From NCBI GenBank assembly GCA_026874595.1, contig CM049310.1:44111058-44175057 (forward strand): 64,000 bases of DNA, written 5' to 3'. Positions within the stretch are counted from its first letter, which is position 1. Each line of letters opens with the position of its first letter. A model generated the notes under the pieces. That model worked only from the letters and a program-made list of their open reading frames with translations. It had not been told where the DNA came from and ran no database searches. This DNA is from Sipunculus nudus. Lineage: Eukaryota > Annelida > Sipuncula > Golfingiida > Sipunculidae. The position numbers were made by a program, and so were the translations under genes. Below, piece after piece: positions 1-13,200 of this stretch.

Positions 1-1138
1 CCACATACCGTGCCCGGTAAACACAGCTTAATAACCTAATCTGTGATACCGTAGTTATTGAACAAACTCCAATCCTTAGCTAGGCGAAAACCGTACCGGC
101 CTTTTACTGGTCTACGCCCCATTAGCAACAGTTACGCTATGCTCATTATTTATGCTCAAATGTCCGCCAGGTTTGGCCACCAGGCGGTGCTGTCTCTGTG
201 GAATTCCCTCCTGCGTTATATTTAACCATCCCCTGGTGGAATACACAGGATGCAATCGTCACCTTTCAGGACAGTCTCTATAATATCTAGCTGGTGTGGC
301 CTGAGGTCAGTTAATTATCCCCCATGTATGCAAATTTTCTCTCTTGCAGCGCCGCACGAGCTCCGCATGGGCGCAGCCATCTTTGTTAACACGCTGAGCC
401 AATCAGATTTTGTTTTTCCAAGAGTTCGCTTTTCTAGATGTTGGCTGTCTACCAAACCTGTAGATTCCTACCATTTCTCACAGCGTGTGACTCGAAGGTC
501 CCGGGAGGTAACACGCCGTGTTCAGAATCAGAGCGCAGTACTGGCCATACTAATGGTAAGACTTCTGTGAACCCGGCTTAAGACTAAATATGAATGAGCT
601 GTGCTCTCTAGTAGTATTGATTCAGCCGACCGTCATGGCCCATGGGCTACTAGTTCCAGTTTTGGACAGTGCTGGTCAATTAATTGTTAATCTGTAGCCA
701 ATCAAAAAAGTTCTATGCAAATATTTAGGCGAGAGCCTCAAAAGAAGACTACTCAGTTTACCCGGAGTGTAGAATCATAGGTAAAAAACAAAGACAATGT
801 TTTTCTCTCTCTTTCCCCCTTTTGTCCGTGTTAGTGCTTGAAGGCAATTACGGCTGATCTTTAGAAGTTGATCTTGGCTAAGAATTATAGTAATTAGTTT
901 CAAATTTGTGTCTCACATTTCTTTTTTTACCTTGGCCTACCTTTCAATGTCGTAAACCAGGAGAGGTTCCTTGCTATCGTTGAGTAATTCCAGAGTTCTA
1001 GTTATTCAAGTTTAGGTTGCAGTTTAAACATTTGTCACCACACTATATAATAAGACATATAAAATGTCTTTTTTTTTCAAAGTCTTCAGTTGAACTGGTT
1101 GAACCTTTTATTTTATATTTTTACACAGTAAATGCAAG
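1..1138. other. Intergenic, nothing recognised
   Basis: An open frame at 250-570 precedes a GT-AAGA-like donor (near 554) but has no family resemblance or partner exon, so it is not called. Confidence 0.5.
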
Positions 1139-1388
1139 GGTGGCTCGTATGGGACACACAGAAAATTATTTTTAACTCATGGCCACGCGATAGTATCACA
1201 TGGCTACGCGATAAGTATCTCGTTCCCTTGCGATAGTATCTCATGGCCACGCGACAATTATCTCGTTCATACGCGATATTATCTCGTGGCCACGCGATGA
1301 TTATCTCGTTTCAACGCGATACTAAATATATATATATATATACTATAAATATAGATATTCTGTGTGTCCTATACGAGACACCGTAAAA
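1139..1388. mobile_element. MITE built around a CACGCGAT tandem array
   Basis: The inverted termini are GTGGCTCGTATGGGACACAC (left) and GTGTCTCGTATAGGACACAC (right, reverse complement). Between them are about seven copies of a 25-35 bp unit alternating ATCTCGTGGCCACGCGAT and ATCTCGTTCATACGCGAT, then a short (TA)n. Flanks gtaaatgc and gtaaaatgc look like a target duplication with one indel. No coding capacity. Confidence 0.65.
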
Positions 1389-3611
1389 TGCCTTTACCTT
1401 CGATTTTGAACTTTTGTTGAGATAAAAAGGGTATTACATGTATTTTGATTACAAAGTTAGATAGAATAATGCAATTTCTCCGTGACTCGGTGCTTCACTT
1501 AGAGTACAGATGTGAATGTGACTGTTAATTTAACTTGCTAAGACGAACCCGGCAGCGCCTATTACACAAATGCTCATGCCACGAAGATCATCGTTCTGTG
1601 GGAGTTCTGTTGTGAACCGAGCTGTTGATTAGTGAAGGTCTCATTTTCTCCCACCAGAGGTCGTTACGGTTTCCATTCGCTTCAGTTATGCGAACTGGTA
1701 TATATCAAACATTTTTGCTGATTGGATGGTCCTGTGTATATATATAATTGATTGGGTGTCTTTATATTTTAAGACAGAATCTTGAGGTTTCATCCTATAC
1801 TTCAGGGTTTCTTTTTATTCTGTTTCATAATTTGTTGATTGTTATCTATAATTATGAAATGTTCACAGTTCATTTCAATATGTGAGAGCGCAAGAAGAAT
1901 CTGAACACGCCGGAGAGCCAGAATAAAATGTTTTATTTCATTCTGTTTGTATTCGTCGAATTTCCGGGAGTTCCTTCATGAAATGACAAAGACTAATAAT
2001 CGATCAATTAGCTATCAATGTGTTTTAGAGTTTTTATGGTTCTATCATCCGATTAACGTCTGCCAAAAGTCACTGTCTGTGCATGAAATCGATGTGCCTC
2101 AACCCGTCACTTCAGTGAACATGCTCTGACAAAATAAATCGTTCCATCAGAAACTGAATTGTATTAGTAAAATTCTTTTGTGTTGTTATCCTCCTAGATA
2201 TCTGACGGGGAGTCTATCAAAGTAAGTTTAATCATTTATTTTTTTCTTTTTCTTTAATTCTACGAAAACCGAAGACCATTTCTTGATGAAACAGATATAA
2301 CGGAAACGAAAATTGTGACAGAAGAGAAAGGTCTTAATAAATAATTCAGAGATAATTTCTTTGATAAAAAAACCTAATAATAACCAAGGTAATAAGCTTT
2401 AACTAATTAAATAACGTATATTCATACTTTCGGTGAATTCAATGCTTTTAACAAAAAAAATAATAGTGTCATGAAGAGACAATGACAACTAAAAGCAATG
2501 CCGCTAGTATTTCAAACCTGGATGATTGCAGATTTGACAGTTTGACGTGTTCGCGTACACGATGTTATGGCCTAACCAAATATTCCTAGAAAGGGTGCAA
2601 TTGTAGACATCAGATTTTACAAGAGTATTGATCATGTGACTAATGCATGGTTTTGAGCTTTAGCTGGCGACACCTATAAGTTGACAAAGTTATTGTGAGC
2701 CGATATGCATTCAATCTCTTTCACCAAGATTACTCATAAATTATTATCACGATGGCTTTCATGTAATAGTACAAAATTATTTAAAGAAGGGTAAAATAAT
2801 TGAGCATAAATCAAGTACCTAAAACTTAAATTCTTCATGTTGTTGTTAATTTTCATCTCAGAATATGTTCATTTCATATTAAACGTTCAAATTAAGGGCT
2901 TGCTTTATTTTAAATTAATTCCGAGATCATAAATGAGAATTTCAATGGCAGTCCTTTGGAGGAATACACTATAACAGCTGGGCTCACACATAAACACACA
3001 CTCATTTGGACACATTGTAACAAAGTTTCACAAGGATGGACGGGTATATAATTAAACTTACATCAAATCATATCAGAAGTTCCATGGAATATTAAAATTG
3101 CTCTGGGTAGAACATACACTGAAGTACAGACATCATGGTTTAAAGATTGGAAAGGAAGACGGATATATTAACAATAAAAAACTACATACGTCTGTTTATT
3201 ATTTATTTATTACATTTCACAAATTAAATCCGTTGTGGATGCGTATCCCGTATATGACAAGAATATATATCAACTCTTTGGCCATGTGATTCAAAATACC
3301 TGGCACAATACACAATTAAATTATTTACATGACAATAAAGTTATATTAAAGCCAAAAAAAATGTTTATTATCAATAACCATATTGGTAATATGATGGATC
3401 TTGACTGTTTGGTTACCACAATTATGCTTCATTAAAATATCATTCATGAATTTTATTCTAATTATAGTGTGTAACCTGTCCTTACGACTGACGGTTTACA
3501 AAATGTACACGTGAGAATCGGATAATAATATACGACCCAAAACGTGGAAATAGAATCCGTATCATTACATTTGTATGGCCGCTGTACTACCTCATTGTAA
3601 TTTGCGGGTCT
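1389..3611. other. Intergenic, nothing recognised
   Basis: AT-rich sequence with only short chance frames. No RNA gene or repeat pair was noticed. Confidence 0.5.
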
Positions 3612-3617
3612 AGTATA

Positions 3618-3683
<66 letters not shown>
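3612..3683. repeat. (TA)n microsatellite
   Basis: Nearly pure TA over about 70 bp, with one G interruption. Confidence 0.95.
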
Positions 3684-3686
<3 letters not shown>

Positions 3687-4539
3687 GAACCTGTGTAAAA
3701 AGACCATGTTTAGGATTGATATAAAGTGGTCTTGATTTACAGTTGGTCTTATCAAGGAGTTTACAGCGAGCAGTAAATCACTGGAATAACATTGACCGGA
3801 ATTATGAATGCGCAAATGGTTTGTTTTGTCAAGAATTATGCGCAACATATATATCTAGAAAGGTCCCAGGTTGATGAATCACTTGATCAATTTAAGGATA
3901 GATGCGGTCACTCTACATCAACTTCTGCCGTGATTCATGACGGACGACTGGTCAGTGTAAACCTTACTTTCCCTGAATAACTTCGGAATTATAAAAAATT
4001 CCATCAGTTTCAACACTTCTGACTTATATTAATAATTAGCCATGTATTATAGTATTCCGTCGATTAAAAAAAAATGTTGACGCTTATGATCGGATGACTT
4101 TCATTTTGATTGATAACAGTGAGCCATCGCCCCCTCTGTCACTGACGCCGTTGTTCTCTTATTATCGCCCATATTTACCGCAGCCAAGCTATAGCTAAGG
4201 CGTCATTAGCAACAATAGCTTCACACACGATTCCCACAAATATGAAAATATGGTGTTCAAACTTATGATTGTTTAAAATTTTATATTAAATACTACCAGA
4301 GATAAAATTTGGGAGAAACTTACTAATCCTTGTTACAATATTTATAAAAAAATACCGGTACTATAACGTGCTGTTCCAAAGTCACGCCGAAGGGGGGTCT
4401 CTCGCGCTGTATCAATTAGCACCGGGCTTATCAGCGGCATCTCTTTGTGCCTTGGAGCAGCGAGTTTTATGACCCCTGTCAGCAACATCCAACACGGCCA
4501 GACTCTCACTTGATACTCCATCCCTGTAAACTCCTTGGT

Positions 4540-4545
4540 TTTATT
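4540..4545 (-). terminator. Candidate polyadenylation signal of the membrane-protein gene
   Basis: AATAAA on the minus strand about 145 nt downstream of the TGA at 4691. It is the nearest canonical signal in the right orientation. Confidence 0.4.
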
Positions 4546-4690
4546 AAACAGGTCAATCAAAACTAATATTAATGCTTCCGGTTCATGTAATAATGGTCTT
4601 TATATAGGCATGTGGTCTTATTAGTTAGGTGGTCTTTCAGACAGATTCTACTGAATGTGTATATATATAATTTCATTTCCTACTGGGTTT

Positions 4691-5527
4691 TCATTGCAAA
4701 GGCCAATCAACTCGCCCAATGATATCATACAGAGCACCCTGGCCTTTGTACCTACAACGAAGTAGTTCCCCGATCAGTCCATCATTTTTGGCGGTTTGCC
4801 AGATACTTGAAAGGTAGGTTCCACGCTTGTATCCTTCAAACAGGAAATACGTCCTTTTACTATTAGATATTTTCTTTAAGACGTCCATATTTCGCCAGAC
4901 GCCCTCGTCCGTCATTTGTGATATGATAACGAGGTCACACGCTACGGAAAGATTGTCCATCCCTGCCTTGGAGACCGGATGTATGGGCACACGCACGCGC
5001 CTCGACAACTTCCCATGAAGAACGGTGTACGCAACACCTTTGGTGTCCATTTCAGAATTTCCTAATAAATAAATGGCAGATTTCTTATTTGACACAAACC
5101 AAACATATAAGTCAGAAAAAGGCTGCACGCTTGTTATGCAAATTTTTTCCACTCCCGGTAGTCTTGCCGCGAGCATGCGCATAAGTTCGCGCTCCTTTTC
5201 TCTGGCCGACACTAAAGCCTGTTGGTCAATTGTGCGCATGCGCACATAGTGTGAAAGCTCATTTGTGTACTCCTGGTGCAGTTTCTGGCCATCTCCAGTT
5301 TCCAACATTTCTTCACAAGTTTCGATACCTCTGAATTCTAGGAGAGTTTTCTCACGTAAAGGAGCCATTGTTGCCTTGATTACCTCTTCCTCTGAAACAC
5401 GTGACGTGTACGTGGGAGGACTGCTTGACGTGATCAGATAGGCTCCAAGCACAATGGCAATGAGGACGCCCACGGACGTCAAGCGCCCTCTCACGGAGCC
5501 CCGCAGAACCTGCCACTCGAGGGTCAT
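4691..5527 (-). CDS. Membrane-anchored protein with methyltransferase-like C-terminal domain (hypothetical), last coding exon
   Basis: An open 278-codon frame starts at ATG 5527 (MTLEWQVLRG) and ends TGA at 4691. It is much more GC-rich than its surroundings. A hydrophobic segment at residues about 18-33 (TSVGVLIAIVLGAYLITSS) follows a basic stretch, suggesting a type II single-pass membrane protein. A charged helix (about 100-125) precedes the C-terminal domain. That domain has the order expected of the Methyltransf_24-like fold: SDLYVWFVSNKKSAIYLL, then VRVPIHPVSKAGMDNLSVACDLVIIS. The glycine-rich SAM loop is not evident, so activity is doubtful. A strong 3' splice site (ttttatttccag) on the minus strand puts the exon start at 5557. 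The frame stays open across it, so an upstream exon may carry the true start or only 5' UTR. The family assignment is inference; I do not recognise the gene. Confidence 0.7.
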   Translation of the reverse strand: MTLEWQVLRGSVRGRLTSVGVLIAIVLGAYLITSSSPPTYTSRVSEEEVIKATMAPLREKTLLEFRGIETCEEMLETGDGQKLHQEYTNELSHYVRMRTIDQQALVSAREKERELMRMLAARLPGVEKICITSVQPFSDLYVWFVSNKKSAIYLLGNSEMDTKGVAYTVLHGKLSRRVRVPIHPVSKAGMDNLSVACDLVIISQMTDEGVWRNMDVLKKISNSKRTYFLFEGYKRGTYLSSIWQTAKNDGLIGELLRCRYKGQGALYDIIGRVDWPLQ

Positions 5528-5557
5528 GAGTGTTTTGTCCTTCCCACTGCAGTATAT

Positions 5558-5575
5558 CTGGAAATAAAATGCATA
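5558..5575 (-). other. 3' splice site of the membrane-protein gene
   Basis: On the minus strand a T-rich tract ends in CAG (AG = 5559-5558), so the exon begins at 5557. The frame continues upstream past this point to an ATG at 5656, but the acceptor makes 5558-5656 more likely intron than coding. No matching upstream exon was recognised. Confidence 0.55.
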
Positions 5576-5772
5576 TATAAACATAGTAAAGAACTTAGCA
5601 ATTTGAGTGTCAAAATAGATCGGGCCCTCGCTTGTGGTGCAAACATGATGTGACATCTATCGGTACACTAATAAACTACTTTTAGCAAACTATTAGTTAT
5701 CTCGAAATAATTGCACTCCATCAACCATAACCTCCGTGCATGACAATAAACGATATCATTTTGCCTTGCAAT

Positions 5773-5797
5773 GGGGGGGGGGGGGGGGGGGGGGGGG
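5773..5797 (+). repeat. Poly-G run
   Basis: About 25 consecutive G just upstream of the membrane-protein exon. Homopolymer length is error-prone in assemblies. Confidence 0.85.
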
Positions 5798-5799
5798 CT

Positions 5800-7105
5800 T
5801 TTGTCTTTTTGCCGCTAAAAATTCTAGTTCCACCAACGCTTTGACAGCTTCCTGTTGTCAACGATAGTTTATTGTTCTATCCTTGTTGGGCTCCTTTTGA
5901 TTTTGATAATAATTTGAAAATACATGTAAACATTCATTTAACGTCATGTAAACAAAATATCATATCGAGATCGAATTGAAGTAACAGTTAGTGAAAACAA
6001 GCATCTTCGACGGGCGCTTGGTGGTTAACGGATATAGTGTGTCGTGTTTTCAAGGAGGAATTCACACAGGATGCAAACTGAAACGTTCATTATAAAGCAA
6101 GAAAAAACAGCAAGCATCATAATACTCGAAAGGGGTCTCTCGTGTAGCATTATTTATACTCCAGTCTGACGTAATACGTAGTTTAAACAAAATTTGACAC
6201 ACCGCCAAGGCAGGTTAACATAGCTCGCGCTCACGTGGTACTATCACGAAACGTCAGAATGGTCACGACGCCGTGATCATTTATAGACGAGGACAAATAT
6301 AGCACTGCATGAAGCATGTTTATAAATACAACACTACAGGAGGGGAACACAGCACAATAATATATAGATGACCACTACACGAATACAAATATAGCTGCCA
6401 CAGCATATACATATAAATATGTTTAAGCTTGCTGAATATGAAACAAAACTTTTCCATTAAATCAACTGAAACACACACACACACACACACCTTAAACATG
6501 TGTCATCTCAAAGCAATGCCACATATTCAAAGAGATAAGCTTATAAACAGACTTAAAAGGAAGACAGATATTCTAACTAAACTTATCATTTATTTATGAA
6601 ACGGGGCTATTTTAATCACAGACTGCAGTGACCATTCAATAATTTACAAAGGCTGATTAACCGGGAAGGTCTTGGCCAAACCACAAGCTCAAAAGCTGAC
6701 CTTGAGCTGTAAAACAGTGAAAATCTGCATTCTGTATAATTAAGTCCACTTACAGTGTTATGGTACATAAATTCCTGTGTCGCAAAATATGACATATCCA
6801 TTACATGTTCACACTTTAAGAGTAATATCCTACATGTGTAACGATGTGAAACTGATAAAATACTTTACGGTTCAAAGGTCAGGTTTTCTGTCTGACTCTC
6901 TTAGAAAGCCTAACACAGCCTTGGCGTTCCATTATATGTATAATAAGTTGGAAATGGCAATTCTGCAAGTAAATTGCCAAATATATACATGGTTCGGGAA
7001 ATCAAACTTCTAAATATTTCACCTTTAGTTTGTTATTAACATTTAAATTTAATATTTTTCAGTTGAATATATACGCACATAATGTAAAATTATAAAATAT
7101 TGGAA

Positions 7106-7108
<3 letters not shown>
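5800..7108. other. Intergenic upstream of the membrane-protein exon
   Basis: Should hold the missing 5' exon(s) and promoter of the minus-strand gene if they are close, but no coding exon is recognisable. Contains a short (AC)n near 6473-6490. Confidence 0.4.

Positions 7109-7180
<72 letters not shown>
7109..7180. repeat. (TA)n microsatellite
   Basis: About 72 bp of uninterrupted TA. Confidence 0.95.
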
Positions 7181-7181
<1 letters not shown>

Positions 7182-7917
7182 CTTAATATTCCGTGATAAT
7201 GACTTATTTCATACAGCATTGAATAGATGAAAGGTTGACGTCCCTTTACCATGAAACTCTCTCAACAGATGTATTCTTGCCCGAACTCTGTTTCTGGAGT
7301 ACTTTCTTAATTGTCGGACCCCCGCGCCTTAATCGAACCCTTACAGATATATGTCTCCAAGTTTCTCGTGGTTGCTATTTTGCCAACGCACTAAATCTTG
7401 AATGTCACAGATCGAATGTTTTAAATTATATCACTGACTCTTTGGAAAGACCATTTATATGGTTTGCACAACGATTTTCTATAGTACATTCAAATATAAA
7501 ACTTCGTGTGTAAACAAAGCTTGTCATCCCTTTATATAAAGATTTTTATCTTTCTTTTTATATCAGCAGAGAGAGTCGATGTTCTGATAAAATCGGACTT
7601 GTATGCCATAGTCTGTGGACTTTTTTAAAATTTCTTCATATATTTACATATTTTTATGTAGTTAGATTTTTTAAATTTTTTTCTCCTTGTATATTTTCCG
7701 AATTGTCTGTATTTATGTTATTCCTTTTGATTAAACATAACTAAAATACTGTTAGTGAGAGTTTAGCTTTACGATAAGAAGGTATTGCAATAGGATAGAT
7801 GGTCTGTCAGTTTTTCCATGTGTTTATGGAAATATGTAGGTTAATTAATCCTCTAGGTGTGCAGCAATTTATTTTTGGTACAATATATATGTGCACATAA
7901 ATTATTTATATTAATAA

Positions 7918-7947
7918 TTTATATATATATATATATGCACATGAAAA

Positions 7948-8001
<54 letters not shown>
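7918..8001. repeat. (TA)n microsatellite, interrupted
   Basis: Two TA blocks separated by tgcacatgaaaatatatgtg. Confidence 0.9.
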
Positions 8002-8003
<2 letters not shown>

Positions 8004-8533
8004 CTCGCACACACATGCATAAATGCACGTATTCTTAGTATACTCTTACCTATACAGTATAGCAACCATGAGTCATTATCGCCCCATTCACAAAGTTTCC
8101 CACAACCGATAGTCTATATCAGGATTCTTTTATCTGAATATAACAAGTGTACGCCGGACAAGTGCATGAATCTGTATGCTTTGACTGGCCACGAAAGGAC
8201 ACACAGTGTGTTCTCGGTGACATGGTGTCTTTTACTGTGTCTAGTCAGATGTAACTTCATGTATGCATGGATAGCTGTCATCATAACTCATACACATAGA
8301 ATAACTAGAGCAAGTAATTAGGTGATGACCCTGATGTGTCCCATCTGTACTTGTTATTTTACTGTATAACGGTTTCTGACATAACGGAACATAGAAAGGG
8401 AAAATAATGAATATAAATAATTCAGAAAAGAATATATATATATATATATTTATTTATTTATTTAAACAGTTATCAGAAGTCCTATATGGTCTACAGGACA
8501 GATATAGCTCTACTGTGCACACAAACAGACATC

Positions 8534-8575
8534 TCTCTATCTCTCTTTCTCTCTCTCTCTCTCTCTCTCAATGAG

Positions 8576-8659
<84 letters not shown>

Positions 8660-8660
8660 A
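8534..8660. repeat. (CT)n then (GA)n inverted microsatellite
   Basis: A CT run of about 35 bp (8534-8569) is followed after a 12-bp spacer by a GA run of about 78 bp. The two are inverted repeats and could form a long hairpin. Open frames of Ser/Leu or Arg/Glu repeats across it are artefacts. Confidence 0.9.
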
Positions 8661-9324
8661 TCCTTGCACTTTGTGACAAACAAGTTCACTGACATAATGT
8701 TAATTTCATTACCAATGTATCTTTCACTCAACAGACGATGCCTGCAATGCATCATGGGAAGGATCGGCCGTGTGACACCAGTTCTCCCTAACTCCAGACT
8801 TTCATGGGAACAGAGTTCACAATGTTCTTTGTACCACAACGATTTTAACGAGATTTGGGTCCTTTACGTTCATGGGTGCACATTTTATGTCTCCATAAGA
8901 CATAAATCCAAAAGAAAATATGTACTTGTTGCAACAATATGGCAGTAAAACAGTCTGCCGCCTCCCCGCATGCAATGGGAAACTCATAAAAATGACGTAA
9001 AACAGAATGGAGTCACTTTTGGAACAATCTAAATTCTTCTAAACGAAAATTCCTTTTGCAGCATTTTTATCTGAGAATTTGGCTTATAAATAAGAAGTGA
9101 AACTCAGTAATTAAGTTTCTCTATAGATATAATTCATCAAATAATGAACCAGTGTACAACTGGGAAAAAATGTCTTTAATACACTTGTCACGTATTTTTT
9201 TTTAATATCAAAGTACGTCGTTAAATGTAGACGAGGTTGTGCCATAAAATGAGTATTGCTGTAGGGCAGACACACACACACAAACAGAGAGAAAACACAG
9301 GCATATTTGATATAGAGAAAGGTA

Positions 9325-9510
9325 GACACCGGGCCTGGGTGACACCAGGATACAAAATAAAAAATGATAGAAAGCGAGTGCTACCGCCCTGTCAAGTAGT
9401 CCCAAACCGAAACGGAAACTCTGCAGATGTACATACTTAGATTAAGAATTACATAAGTCAGCATTAAAAAATGGAGGCGGTTACCTCCACAAAAAAAATT
9501 TAAAAGAATT
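9325..9510 (+). repeat. SINE family A, 5'-truncated copy
   Basis: From gacaccaggatacaaaat through accgccctgtca, ccgaaacgg and ctctgcagatgtacatac to agcattaaaaaatggaggcg and gttacctcc, it parallels the 3' half of the 40832 SINE and ends in an A-rich stretch. Confidence 0.55.
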
Positions 9511-10052
9511 TAATTTTAAAAAAATATAGAGAGAAAGGGAAATATACATGATGGGGTGTTTGTTTTGAACAAGAGCTGAATTCTAACCATACAGCGTTCC
9601 TCCTCGCCAGTGAATCCGACTCTTTTTTATTAAAAAAAAAACCGAGTGCAAAGTAATTAGTCTTCTGAAAGCCTTCAATGGAAGAAAACTCAGTTTTTTT
9701 TCTAACATAGTGTTAATTACTAATTGGTTTTCTCAACGCTTTAAATGAAATCCTCAGCGTTTTTCTTCACGAACTGATTGAACAATTTGGAGTGTGCCAA
9801 TTATGTAATCTTCAACACTAAAATAAAAGAAGTTTGCCATTTCTCTATAGACAAAGGATATCTCACGAATATATAATGAGAGAGAGAGAGAGATGGAGAG
9901 ACGGGCGCTAAATGTACATGATATTGCGGCTTAAGACACCATAATTACTAATGATATACGGTAATGGTGATATAAGGCCATCCGCCCAGACAGATAACAC
10001 ATCACGGGTTATGGATAATCACAAAATTATATCGCATGGTAACATTAACAAT

Positions 10053-10292
10053 ATGTTTTATGTTTAGGCCTGAAATTAAATATATTGTCAAAAAGATTAT
10101 CTGAATCTCACAATGGAAAAAGATACAGACAGACTATTAAAACTTAACGCCAGTCGCTTATTACGTATGTTTTACGGTCATACCTAAGATTAAATATATT
10201 GTCAAATAAGATGATTATTAATTCACGTGGCTGTCAATGGAGTTTGCTTCTTCACAATAGAAAATAACTTAACGCCAGTCGCTTACTACATA
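10053..10292 (+). repeat. Tandem duplication of about 120 bp
   Basis: Two units, 10053-10166 and 10167-10292, both start atgtttta, carry attaaatatattgtcaaa and end aacttaacgccagtcgctta. They differ mainly by indels. Confidence 0.6.
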
Positions 10293-10299
10293 ATTGGAT

Positions 10300-13200
10300 A
10301 CGCGCAACGGAATTTTATTATTTTTCTACACAATTATCAGTAACAACATCCTCCCAACTTGGATACTATAATATGAATACACTCCAGGTAGAGTATTCTG
10401 CATGTAGTCAGGAAAGAACCCGTCAGTCTAAAGGTCACGATGCATATCATTACATGTATAGAGCTACATGTACAAAGTAGTATTTGGAGAGTTGACTAAA
10501 TATCACCTGAAAGTCCATGCATGTACGAGGTTCGATACGTCATGATACATATCGTAACAAGCAAATGACGAGTTATCTCCGTGGGCATCAACATTTTCAG
10601 CCTTCATTGCTCTGCCTCTGTTACCAAATTATTTATCAATTATACACTGATACATATCATTTGTATTCCGATGGAAAAGTTTGCACTGGTAGAGGTTTGT
10701 TTGATTGTTTCGAACAATTATAAATACTGTGTATGATAAACGCAAACATTAGACGAAAATCATAAAATGTTTAAATTGGGGGTCACGTACATGGCTGAAT
10801 GTGTAATTATAGAGGTCAACTGAATTGAGTATTACGACTACATCTCTTGTGTCCTTCGGGTTTGGGTCAAGATGTCTACATATGTTAAATAAAATTCCTA
10901 CTGTTATTAATAATATAGCAGCTTTTGTATATCATGCTTTTAAAAGAAGAAAAGATATAAGTCAATATTAAGGTATTTAAAATGGTTCTTATTTAATATT
11001 GATATAAACTCTAATAAACATATTTTGGAAAAGCATTTATCATTTGTAAAAATCTGAACACTTAAATGTTAATTGCATACAAACATATCTGTATATGAAT
11101 TGTATACTACAGAAATGACCTCTTTGTGATAAATTACATTTGTTGATATTATTGAACGCAAGTACTTAAAATTTATTTGTTAAAATGTGTTATTTATATT
11201 TATCATTCATTGATATTGTATTATGCATGCACTAATGGAAAAATGGGTCTGGGGCCTTATATTTTCTGAATAAAATATTTATTCATTCATTCACGATGTA
11301 TCCCATGATGCTTTGGGGAAACCATTTGCTGATCTCTTCCATGCAGTCACTGTAACACATTTCCACCAAAGGATAAAAAAAAAACGAACCTCTACCAAAT
11401 ACTGATTGTTTGACAGCCTACAGGCACTCGTTTCCAGCACTGAAATTGTTAAGAAACTGTCAGCACACCAAGTTTGAGCATAAATTAGTATAGCACACAT
11501 ATTACTATTAAATATCGCTCATTCTCGGAGCGTTGACAGTTTCTAAGCATTCTGAGTGCCTGAAACGAGTAAATGTCGAAAACGAGTACTTGCCTTAACG
11601 GTTAAACTTCAAAATCATACTTCTAACGATCCAAGGAAAAGCCTTTTGTTCACATTACACATATGCACACATGCAAACTATTACTGATTCCATGATGTCT
11701 TTACCACGAACTATCTATGATCATTTAATCTGCCTTGAAACAATTCTTGTTCAATGGATAACATAACCCTCTTCACTACTACCCTCTTTCCTGCGCCACT
11801 GGTGCATTCTTAATACTCACAATTCCTACCCACAGCGTCATACTCCTGTATACGATTCTGCAGAGTATATCGTTGTAATTGTTATTATATGGTGTACATG
11901 TAATATTATATTATATTATATCGTATTGTAATATATTTTATTATATATATTGTACCATGGCATGATTATATGTAATTACATACATATATTAGTTATAAGC
12001 CTTGCAAAGTGGTTATTCAGGTCCGTCTGTTGGTGTGTCTCGCTTGTCTGTGTGCTGTATAGTTTGTATCTTCCGATTTACGCCCCATATGCGGTATGCA
12101 TTATGACTTCTTTGTATAATATGCCTATAAGCCAGGTTTTGTGAACTCCCCTATCAAGTTGTATCTATCGCCTCGGGGAAACAAACCCAGCCGGCAGGAT
12201 TGTGTGGCTGCGTGTTTTACCTGTCATTGTGAACAGTTACCTCTTAAGATATTTATCCACAAAATAACCATTTTGAAATGACAGGTGATTTAGCTTTCCA
12301 CTGACGCCATAACATCGTTATCTTCGTTATCATCGCTGTATCTTCTAGCAGAATAATTAAACCCCACAATGCATCATTCTGCCGACAGAGACCTTTAGGG
12401 TAACCTTAAACATCCCTGTTACAATAAGAAAACCACCTGACCAGCTTCCATGATGTATTGGCGATAACATTACAGCAGATAGGTAACAGAACTATTAAAA
12501 TGCCTTTTTGACACTTGGAAATTCAGGCTTATGGTAAAAATGTTGTTTCAAGAAAAAGATCTCTCTCTCTCTCTCTCTCTGGTTACGTTGGTAAAAAGCG
12601 ACATGCCTGTAAAACCCAATGTGTATAAATATAGGTATATGTGTGTGTGTTTGCCAATGACACCTTTGAGCTCTGGAAGATTAAGACAATTTCACCTGAA
12701 AACCACTTGTTATAGACAGGTTCTTCACTTAACCTTAACCTGGCATGTCTCATATAATTATAAATGTTTTATCTATATGTGTTTATATGCGAAACTCATA
12801 ACGGTATGGCAACATTGATTATTGCAGTCATTTGTTTTACTTACCGAGCGCCGCTTTGCACATAGCAAATTTGGTTATCACTTTAATTATCACAGTGCAG
12901 GCTAGTAAGATTGTTTATGAATTCATCTCTTCTGAACCTTATAATGTCTCGTCCAAAGAAACAGCTGACGTTCACTTGTTAAGAGGATCGGGTTTTTCCT
13001 TCGTGTGCCTTGTGTGCGCGCGAGGAATCCAGAAATGCTCTTGCATAAAGGAAGCCAAGATAGGTACGATCTCACGTCAAGAAAACCAACATAGGTACCC
13101 TCTCACTAGCCGAAGGATGCAAATAATTACAACCAGTCACACAGTTGAGTAGTAATGTCCTTTTACAACAAACCCACGTGGTTAACGCCAAGCGGAGCCC

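Noticed and set aside
250..570. 106-codon open frame ending near a donor-like GGTAAGA
   Set aside because: No recognisable family, no partner exon and composition like the surroundings.
5528..5656. N-terminal extension of the membrane-protein frame to ATG 5656
   Set aside because: A strong splice acceptor at 5558 lies inside it, and the extra residues are AT-rich and unlike the rest, so most of it is probably intron.
8486..8948. Arg/Glu- and Ser/Leu-repeat frames on both strands
   Set aside because: Translations of the (CT)n/(GA)n microsatellite.
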